Source: Lichenostomus cassidix
Lineage: Eukaryota; Chordata; Aves; Passeriformes; Meliphagidae
Length of the DNA: 64,000 nt
Reading direction: 5' to 3'
Assembly: GCA_008360975.2 (NCBI GenBank)
Contig: CM039182.1
Coordinates: forward strand, 108,552,443-108,616,442
The translations under genes were made by a program, and so were the position numbers. The first letter of the stretch is position 1, and each line of letters opens with the position of its first letter. This document shows positions 54,891-64,000 of the stretch, piece after piece. Under the pieces are notes generated by a model. It searched no databases. It was not told where the DNA came from and saw only the letters and a program-made list of their open reading frames with translations.

Positions 54891-57800
54891 TTTGATAATA
54901 TTTTTAACAGCAGATCTCTCTCAGAAAGATGGATGTGTAACATCAATAAGAGGGATGATTTTTGCATTGCCAACCTGTTCTTTGCATTCACATGTTGAAG
55001 GTGAAATGCAGATACTTTCTGTCAATCCATGGATTTTGAGAAAGTACTTAGCCTCCACTATCATTAATAGTTATATGTAAAAAATATAGGTGGTTCTGTC
55101 ATGCAAAAAGGAATCCCAATAGCACAGTAAGGCTCTCCAGGCCTTAGCTCCAATCTTCTACCACTTTCTGTGTTGTGTAAATAAATTCCAGTCTCTGTAA
55201 AGGTCAGGTTCAACATATAGAGGTTGCAATTAAAAAATGCTCTGAGATGCACTTGTGGCTCTTGGACAGCATTTCAGCAGCCACAGATTGGCAGCTTACA
55301 CTGGATGGCACATGCTAAATTCCAAAATATGATGTAGCTGTGATACATATCTACAGATATGCCAGACACAGACTGTACTAACCAAGTAACAGATCTAACC
55401 AAAGATATCATCTCTCCTGACAGATTTGTCCCTCTGCACCATGGGCAGCAGAACTTGTCAGTTCTTGCTGGTGGCCTCTGCTGGAACTGTGCTGGCAAGT
55501 GCTGTGGGACCCTCCATGGGGACTGTGGTCCTCCCAGACACAGTGGAAGCAGGACAAGCCAGGGATGTGGCAGCAGCTAGTGAGTGAGATGATAGACGGA
55601 AAAACCTCACCATTTGCCCCCGCAAACCCAATATCTATCCTGCAAACCCTGTCAGGCTTTCATTTCCCCTCAGGTGCCCCAGCTTTGTCCCTCATTTGGA
55701 CAATGTCAAGCCATCTCTATCCAACCAGGATAGAGCTCCATAGCTCTTGTTGCATCTTTCCAGAAAGCCCACTCAGCATCCCAGCAGCAGCCACCCAGCA
55801 GCCACCTGCTCCATGGGTGCCAACAATCAGCCATCACTTGCCACAGACACCAAAGCTGAAAAAGGAGGAATGCCACAGCTCTTCACTGAGTACAAGTGCA
55901 AAGCACTTCTTTCCAGGGAGCAAAATGATAGCCGAATAAATCATACAACTGCAAGATTGATTCCAAAGTACTAAAAGAGGCAACAGAAAATGTGAACATT
56001 TCCTCTTAAAGTTAAAATAAGAGATTGAATATTATGAAAAAGGGCAAATATTTTAAATCACATGCTACTTTTGCAGGCTTGCTGACTTCACCTTATGAAC
56101 TCTTTGCTGAAGTCCAGAAGTACTTAATGTCCTGCATTAACTAGACTATATTTCCACAAAATGCAGCCTAAGTACCCTTTTTTGCTTCCTTCATATATTT
56201 ACTTAGACATGAACTTGTGGTAAATGCAGAACTGGGAAATTTTAAAATGCTGAGTCAAGCTCATAATGAGGAAAACAAGAGAAGTCATGAGAGGACTGGT
56301 AAGTACAGAGAATCTGTTTCACTCTAAAGCTGCTTCCACCTCTGCCTTTCCCTGTGCACTAGTCTGGAGACATGGTGCCTGTACAAAAGCATCAATTTCT
56401 ACAGCAAGCTGGTGTTCAGCAAGTGAGGTGTTCCACAAGGCAGTGCTGGTGCTCCAGAGGCTGTACACCCTGGGGGCTGGTTTTTGTGGAGCAAACAGTA
56501 GCATCCTGTGCCCAGAGTAAGGGCTTTGCCTTGCAAACAGTAGCTCTGTGCCCTAGCTGGTGCCTTGATCCCTTTATTCAAGGAAGCCAAAGCAATATTG
56601 CCCTCCACTGGTCCTGAAACTAGTTTAACTGCTAATGTGAGTTGGACAAAATCTTTGTCAGTACCATCAGGGACACTTTGAAACCAAAATTTGACTCAGA
56701 TTCCTGGGACGTTGGTGTTGTTCCATCTATGCTAGGAGCTTTTGCTTTTCAGTCCCAGCTGTAGCAGGGACAGTCATTCTGAGTGGCACGGCATGGCTGC
56801 GCAGCAGGAGGGGCTACAAGCAGCATCAACTCCTGTGAGGGATCTTTGGTCAGGGAATTTGTGGCTCAGCTTTTGATCAGACAGAAAATCAGATAGAAAC
56901 TTCACTTAGCACCACTTCTGGCATTGTCCAGCCTGAGCCTGCCCAAAGATTGGATTTGCTGTTGATATTGAACAGTGACATTGCAATCAGGTAAAACCTA
57001 CAGGCCCACTAAGCATTTCAGGTTTCTAAAGTTTGTGATACTATGTTGAATATCAGTGTTTTCAACTATTATGTCTGCTGGCTGAGGATGAGGTGAGGTA
57101 CAGAGGTTACAAAACCTAAAGACCTTGCAGGTGCCAGAGCTGCTCCAAGTCACCCAACAAAGCCAGCCTCACTCCAATAACCCAGCCAAACACCAGCATC
57201 CAACAGCCCCATGCTAACAGCTTCCCCTGTTACTTCCCCTCGTGCTTTGAGGAGCATCCAAGGACTGAGCAGGCAGCACAGCAGGCTGCAGGTTTATTCC
57301 TCGGGAGTGTGGTGGGAAGGTGTGTGGCATTGGTGGGTTTCACCTGTGTGCTGGTGGCACAGAGGAAGTCTGTTAGGTGATAGGGGTTTCTGGTGTGGTG
57401 AGCAGCAGTGGAAAGATTAACTGTCCTGGCATTTAGGTGACCAAAATTAGGCTTCCTGTGAACAACCCTTTGAAATAAATAATAGAAATTCACACCTATC
57501 TGGGTCCTACAGCTTTTCAGACTATTTGGGGCAGGCTGAAATTGGGTGTGTAAATCTCCTTGAGTACCTTGGGCACTCTGCAGTTGTCTTAAGGAGCTCT
57601 GGCAGTTGCTGGCTTTGCTGACTAGTTCAGTCTTTTAACCTGCTGTTCCCAGCATCACCTCCATGAATAAAAATGCTCCTGGTTTGCAAGGCATGCTTCC
57701 CAGAAAACTGCTTTTCTAAGCACCCACAAATCTTACTTCTGTCTGAGCGTGGCTTGATACACCTAGAAGAGCTGTGGAAAATAAATCCAAGACAGTGTGA

Positions 57801-60800
57801 ATGGTTGAAGTATGAAAGATTTTAATATTGATACATTTATTGTGACTTATCACACATCAGAAAAATTTATTTAATTTACACCATTGGTTTCTTTCAATGA
57901 AGTTGGAAGAGGTGCATGGGAGCAGCTTGGATGTCAGAGAGTTTTTTGCAGACTTAAGGACTTAATTTTGGAATAATTTCCAATAAGTTGCTAGCAAAGA
58001 TTATGGGCTTTTGCAGGATATTAAGAATTATATCACCCCTTCCAGAGCTATCTGCAAATCCTGTGCTGGTGTGATAAATAACCCCACGCTCGTCAAAAGA
58101 CAGGGAGCAACCAATGTCCTTGCAAACTAGAAAAGGTCTGTTTTCCAGACAGTGAGGTAGTGAGAGCTACAGTTGTTGTTCTAATGCTGTTAATGGGTGA
58201 CTGTATGCTAATTAGTCAGATTAACTAAGCGGGTGAGTCATGCACTAACCCTTCTTGAGAGAAAGTGCCCATTTTGAGATGCTAAATGAGAAAATAAATG
58301 CAATCAGGTAGAGAATTCCTGAAAGATAAGACGAGAGCAGACCTGCTTGTTAATGGAGTCAGTGAAATTAATTCTGCTCTGGAAAGGGGTGCACATTTTC
58401 ATGTTCAGGGCTCATTTTAATGGGGAAGGGTTCAAAACCTTCAGATCTATACAAAGCATTTTACTAAGTAGTTTAAATGACCTAACATAGCAAGAAGATT
58501 TCTGATATTCTGTTATGCTTGCACCTTCAGAAAGATTTCTTTTTCCTTTTTTTTTTTTTAATTAGAGGCATTCAGATGTTTCAAATGAAGACAAAACTAT
58601 AATATTCTGAAAAAACACAAAGCCCTCTCATCTGTGATTGATGGAAAAGTATTAAAAATATTTATTGTGAATGCTCAATTTATTATACAGAAAAACTACA
58701 GTCTTGCCACATTTGAGAAGTCTGCATCAATGCTGACAGGGACCACAGATGTGCTTCTGCTGTGGTGCTGGGAGTCACCACTGAGGGTAAGGGAAAGAGG
58801 GCTGGGTGCCCTTCTGTGGAGAAGATTCGCATCCTCTTTTTGGTGTTTGCGATCCCTTCCTGTCAGGGTGGCTACCCATTATGTGTGTGTTAGCCTATTT
58901 CTAAATATTTTTTCTTCATTACTCATAACACTGCAGGCATCAAGGAAGTGTAGCAGTGGTGGTAGCATCCATTCCACGATGCCTGGGATGCTTTAGGTCC
59001 TGAGCTAAACAGGGCTCAGATAGCCGGGAAGCCCCAGTCCTCCCTCTGAGATCCCTATCAGCTTCCCAAGTGCCTGACATGGTGAGAGCAGGAAGCACCA
59101 GACCTGCCTTCCACTAGCTGTTCAGTGATCCAGCCTGTACATGGCAATTACTCATGGCAGCACCTCCAGCAGCCCTTTGGGCACTGTGAGGTTTGTGGGG
59201 ACATGCAGGTGCACATGGGAGCCAGTGGGAACAGGTTCAGTGTTGCAAGGAGACTGATGCTGGGCAGAAGTTCGGAGGGAATGATGTCCAGGGGGTTCTG
59301 TGGTCCTCAAGACCTCAGGAAAAACACAGACCCTGTCACAGCCCTTCAGCACTGAATTGACCATGAAAGTATTTTTCCTCAAGCTTGCTTTGAACACGTT
59401 CTGTTGACTCATCATTTGTCAGAAACAATATTTTTTCTTAAAATTTTCCAACCCTTCCAGTCTGGTATCAAGGCAGCAGCTTGGCAGTAAGACTGCTAGA
59501 AGTGCTGGTTCCACAACCCTGCTTTCTTTTCTAATCCAAACTCTTCCCAGTGCCACTGCAATGGCCACCAGTTTCCAGCCCAGAGGTGGCTGCACTGAGG
59601 TGATTGGTGAAGTGATCCCTATATATATTTTCAATTCTCTGAAGTGCCTTGAGGCTTGCAAAAGGCACTATATAAATCAATTAATAACAGTATCAGAGGT
59701 CAGTCAGCCAATAAGAATACAATTTAGTTTAATGAGAGATAAATAAGACAGACAGAGTGAGAGGGAAAGGGAGTTACAAGGCTACAAGCTGGCTCTTAAT
59801 ACTCCAGCTCCTGACTTTATCATAGCGATCATCAGAAACACAGAAGATAATTGTGTCATTGCCATTTCTTAGTCCAGTGTAATATCTATTACTGGTTTTG
59901 ATGTCTTACTCAGCTCTGTACCAGTATGATTTTAGGAAGAGTGTACATTATTTTCATGAAAACAAATATGAGCATGAGGAAGCGTTTTTCCCTTGCGTGC
60001 AATTCCTACTAAAGAATTTACATTCTTCTAATTTACTGGTTTACTGCACCACTTAGTGCACTCCTGAGATGTGCAGAATGTCCTCGCAGTTAAGAATGTG
60101 CAGATGAAATTTACCCTTTTTGCACTGAATCACTCACTCTTCCCTTGGAAGTCACCATGCTCTTTCCTCCCTCTAAATCTCCTTTAACCACTCTAATAAA
60201 AGAACAGATTATTCTGCATAGCTACAAAATGGATCCAAAATGGATGGTTGGCAGTTTATTTGGATTTTAGGGTAGTTATATATTTTTGTAACCATTCTGG
60301 TACTAAATAGGTGAATGGAAAGATACTGTTTTACCTTTGATTCTTACATTTATATGAGACTGTGGATGCAGGAATGAAAATTCTCTATTGTAACCCCAGA
60401 CAAAAAGCTGGGCTACACCACCCTCATTAAAGTAGTATTGGTTAAATTGCCAGAAGACGCAGAAAACATGGAGCAGGAACCCTGAGGGGGGCAGGACAGG
60501 GGATGGGGGAAGCCTGTGTGGCTAAGCAAAGAGGAGTTCCATGTTTGTGCCACAGCAGAACATAAGCGGCACAGCCCATTGCTGTGTCTGTGTCCACATG
60601 GACCTGTTGGAACACACTGAACATCACCTCAGGCTCCACTGCCCTGGACGTGAAGCCTGAAGAGCTGTCAGAGAAGGCAGCAGCTCCTGTCCAGCCCCTG
60701 CACATGCCCTTCCGGTGGGTCTAGAGGGAGCCTGTGCTTTGGTACTCATTGGTACATGGAACATTGCTAGGGAATGTTCCAAGGCTCAGTATTATAGAAA

Positions 60801-63800
60801 CAGCCATTAGCAGCAGAGCATGAAACATGTATCTGAAACAGAATTAAGCAGTATGAAGCACCCGTGGTGAGAAAGTCCATAGCTGTAGGGCAAGGCTGAC
60901 TTGGGTTCAGATTTGAGACAGTTTAGTGTAGCATCATTACATGCAGAATCGTCTCACCTGGTAATTCCTAGAATCTCCCTTTTTTTAAGCTGTGTCTGCA
61001 CTCACTGCATCTCTATTTGTTTGGTAGTTTACCTATACTGTGCTTCAAGGGGTTACTTGTTCAGACCTCAACCTGTGGCAGTGGTAAAGGGAGAAAACAG
61101 AGGAAAACAGACCTTTCTAAAGCTCTTTCACAAGAATCCAAAGCCAAATGGAGCTGACTTCATCACATCAGCACTTCCAAGGCTGCACCCCCCAAAAATC
61201 CCACTTACATTTTTGAGTCTTTTCACGTGCCTCAACACAGCAGCCTGTTCAAATCTGGGGCTGTCTGCTTCACACTTAGGTAATCCATTTTCAGCCACTC
61301 AGACCTGGACATGAAAACATTTTGTCTGCAAGGGACACTGCTCTTTGTTCTCTCTCCCCCATGCCAAAAAAATCCAGCCCTGAACACTGTGACAAAGGAT
61401 TAGCTCAAGCTGAGGCCAGGCTTTAATGTAAATAGCCAGACAGAGAACAGAATGGCTTCTTTTATCAAACTTAACATCCCAAAGCTCTACTGATTTCATT
61501 GTCATTATGGTGGTGATTAATTTGACCCAGAGTACTGCCACCCACTGTTAAAGCCTTCGCTGCATCCCTGTTGATAGCTCTCATGACAGAGATTACAGTC
61601 TGCCACTGCGTTGTCCATAATTAGTACTTGTCAAAATGAGATTTGCCTATGGTAGCCCACTGCTCATGAGAAACCCATTCAAAATTAAACATGCTTTGGA
61701 AAATAGAGGACAGTTCATCCTCTAATTGGAACAGTAAGTGCAGAATGACAACTCTTTTTCTCATCTGTTAAGTGTTGTTCCAGGTCTTAAAAATGATTTT
61801 GTGAGCTCTCTCCACAGCTATCAATAAGTGCCCTCTGGTGAAGTATGAGGGTGTCGATTCTGTTCTGCAGCTGGGCTCTAAAATGTTAGCACAGTTAATT
61901 CCCTAAAGCAACGTAGTTTAATTACTTCATCTGAAACAGGGATGGGGTCAGGGCACAGTGGCAGTCCCTGACACATGGCCACTGCCAGCCCTGCTGCCCA
62001 TCCAGGAGTGACAGCAGGCCCTGGGGAAGGCCAGGGCTGGGCACAGCCCGGGGAATACCAGGAATGACACCAGGGAGGGGCATTTGGAAGAGCTGTCACA
62101 TATCCCCAGGGAATGGAGGAGAGAAGAAACAGAGAAGACACACAGCCCGTGGCCTGCCCGATGGGCTGGCATGGAAATGTTTATAGTTACTGGGGTGTGA
62201 GCTACTCCAAGACTTAATTCATCAATGTTTTGGGTTGGACTAGACATGGAGTCTAATACACAGTCCACTTTGCTGACCAAGGCTACAGCTCTTTGGGATT
62301 TTTCTCCATGGTAAGAGGAATGGCCAGTGTTATTGTAACCCTGAATGCAAAGACTTAGTTACTAGATCCAGTATCACTAAGATGTGCAACAAAAGGTTTT
62401 CTGATTAAACTCTGAACTACAGGGCCAGGAATGGAGTAATTATCCATGTTGGAATCAACTGATGCCCAATGACATTTTTTACAGGAGAGCTGGTGTTTTT
62501 GTGAAGCATGAATACATGTATCTATGAAAGTAGTTACCTTTAGACCACCTAAAAACAAGAGGAGGAGATCCAGAGCACGACACCCATGTGCTACTCAAAC
62601 CAGACCACTGTTGGAGAAATATATCTTTTCAGTTCAGGTACTGGCAGTGCTCAGCAGCTCTTGAAACCAGTGGAATATATCATGGCAAAAGTGAATGCTT
62701 GGAGAATAATTCACAAGAGGTGATGATGTGCCAGATATAATTCTTCACTGATATCTTTCATTTTATTCCACAGGAAGAAGCAAAAGAGCTTAAAAGACAT
62801 CAGTAATTTTTTACTGAGTGTCCAGCCACTGATTAAAGTGGCACATTTTCCTACAGCAGGTTAATTGATCTTTGCACAGTCCTGTATGTAAACTGCATTC
62901 ACTAAAGTTTGTTGGAGTCCCTATCTGAATGTCACACAGCCAGATGACAACTTTCATCCTTCAGTGGAAGTCCGGCAAAAAGTGGATGCTTTGTCTTGAA
63001 TAGTGCCAAAATATCAGTCTGATCAGTTCTGATCTGGGCAAGGTATAATGAGGCTTCCTAGGGATGGAAAGACCTCATTCCAAACTTCAGTCCATTGCAA
63101 CCCTGGGCCGCATCTATGTAAGTTAGACAGAAACCCCCTCATCTTCTCTGCACTGGTCACTGTGCAGCTGAAGATGTGGGCCAGGAGGAGATCAGCAAGA
63201 AAGGGAAAACCAGAACTGCTGGTAGATGTAAATTCCATAGTCAGGGAGAGACTGAGTCACAGGCTTAGAAACAAGTGAAGACTGGTAGTCTTTGGGTTTG
63301 CAAAAAAAGCAGTTGCAAAGAGTGGGAATAAACAGTTCTCCTTATCCACCAAAAGCAGAAAAGGAGAAGGAAAAGAAAGGAGAATAAAAAGCAGCTTTGA
63401 AGATTCTGATTTTTGTGAAAGTTTTAGATTATTTAATTGTACACTTGGATTTTTGGAAAATATTTGTTTTCTATTTTTGGTTCTTCCTGGAATCACCTCT
63501 TTAAACTAATGAGACATTTAAGCCAGACATTAGGAAGCATTTTCTGATGATGACGGTGACTCCATCCCGTCACACATGGCTACGAAGGTTAGGCGAGTCA
63601 GCAAATATCTGCTGGGAGCGCGCCGGACATCGCCAGCCCCGCCGTGCTGTGGGGGAGGCAGGGGATGACCTTGGCAAGCCCCAGCCAGTCCTGTTCCCTA
63701 TCACTCCAGCAAGTCTGAAGATTTACTTTCACCCTGAAGGTAATCAGTCAGTCGTGATTTTGACCTACAGTTTAATGTGCTCTCTTGCTATAGTTACAGA

Positions 63801-64000
63801 CATCCTCCTTCTGGTTATGCTCCCTGCTGTGACTAATGGCATCTTTGCAGTTAAAGAGGTGGTTTTTAAAGAAGAACATCCAAGTTTCAGCGCTGCCACT
63901 GAGTTTACAGTTTTAGCAAAAACAATGGCACAGCCATCCTCACTATGGCCTATGAACTTGACATTTTTTGGGTGCAAATGTGTACATGTATATTAATACA
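54891..64000. other. No gene supported in the right flank
   Basis: Composition alternates between AT-rich and moderately GC-rich (for example 55.4-55.9, 61.9-62.2 and 63.6-63.7 kb). The longest open frames (63547-63996, 149 codons; 55499-55939, 146 codons; 60901-61314, 137 codons) show no domain or motif that I recognise. Apart from the ancient repeat tail at 59.6 kb, I see nothing to annotate. Confidence 0.5.
59560..59700 (+). repeat. Possible tail of an ancient SINE/LINE
   Basis: The phrase 'ctctgaagtgccttgaggcttgcaaaaggcactatataaat' (59637-59677) resembles the 'aagcgctttgag...aaaggcgctatataaat' tail seen in several ancient vertebrate repeats. The preceding 'gcccagaggtggctgcactgaggtgattggtgaagtgatccc' also seems familiar. 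I cannot name the family with confidence. Confidence 0.35.

Noticed and set aside
55499..55939. 146-codon Pro/Ser-rich open frame
   Set aside because: No start context, domain or splice pattern supports it, and overlapping frames of similar length exist in the same GC-richer patch.
60901..61314. 137-codon open frame with a Cys-rich hydrophobic start
   Set aside because: I recognised no family and found no neighbouring exon; the composition is ordinary for the region.
63547..63996. 149-codon plus-strand open frame near the window end
   Set aside because: It has no recognisable motif. It begins just after a CR1-like phrase ('agacattaggaagcattttc') and looks like a chance frame with a hydrophobic stretch.
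1..64000. CRISPR arrays, operons, tRNA or rRNA genes
   Set aside because: No regularly spaced repeats of CRISPR type, no ribosomal sequence and no convincing cloverleaf were seen. The content is vertebrate nuclear DNA.

Overview
The window looks like nuclear DNA from a bird. It is AT-rich with long introns, is dotted with CR1-type LINE fragments in both orientations (several ending in the usual avian CR1 3' tail near ATTCTATG), and carries a decayed ERVL-type endogenous retrovirus. I cannot name the species. Repeat-family calls rest on remembered avian consensus sequences, because no search was possible.

One protein-coding gene is well supported. It lies on the minus strand from a CpG-rich promoter near 37.4 kb to a stop at 5,449. 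Six exons join in frame into a 216-residue Rab-family small GTPase: exon 1 at 37193-37376, exon 2 at 31644-31704, exon 3 at 28303-28441, exon 4 at 19988-20077, exon 5 at 14686-14787 and exon 6 at 5449-5523. All five nucleotide-binding motifs are present, and the protein ends in a double-cysteine prenylation tail (CCAF). It resembles the Rab8/10/13 and Rab26/37 groups without clearly being any of them. Its switch I region is about six residues longer than in typical Rabs and is rich in Ser, Pro and Ala. No open frame given by position alone recovers this gene, because five of its six exons are short.

Layout on the + strand: 1-4.6 kb is downstream flank with CR1 fragments, including a very old one of about 1 kb. 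From 4.6 to 37.4 kb is the Rab gene, with CR1 insertions in introns 1 to 4 and an interrupted tetranucleotide repeat in intron 3. From 37.5 to 41.7 kb is quiet upstream flank. From 41.7 to 43.0 kb is a GC-rich interspersed repeat split by a CR1 insertion. From 43.0 to 48.0 kb nothing gene-like was seen. From 48.07 to 52.5 kb is the ERVL-like provirus remnant on the minus strand (one LTR and a broken pol). From 53.37 to 54.28 kb is a second very old CR1-like copy. From 54.3 to 64.0 kb no gene could be supported.

I found no operon-like or multi-gene system. The most interesting items are the unassigned Rab, a UG/UUUG microsatellite immediately upstream of its exon 3 splice acceptor, the nested repeat at 42 kb, and a compact nested inverted-repeat cluster in intron 1.
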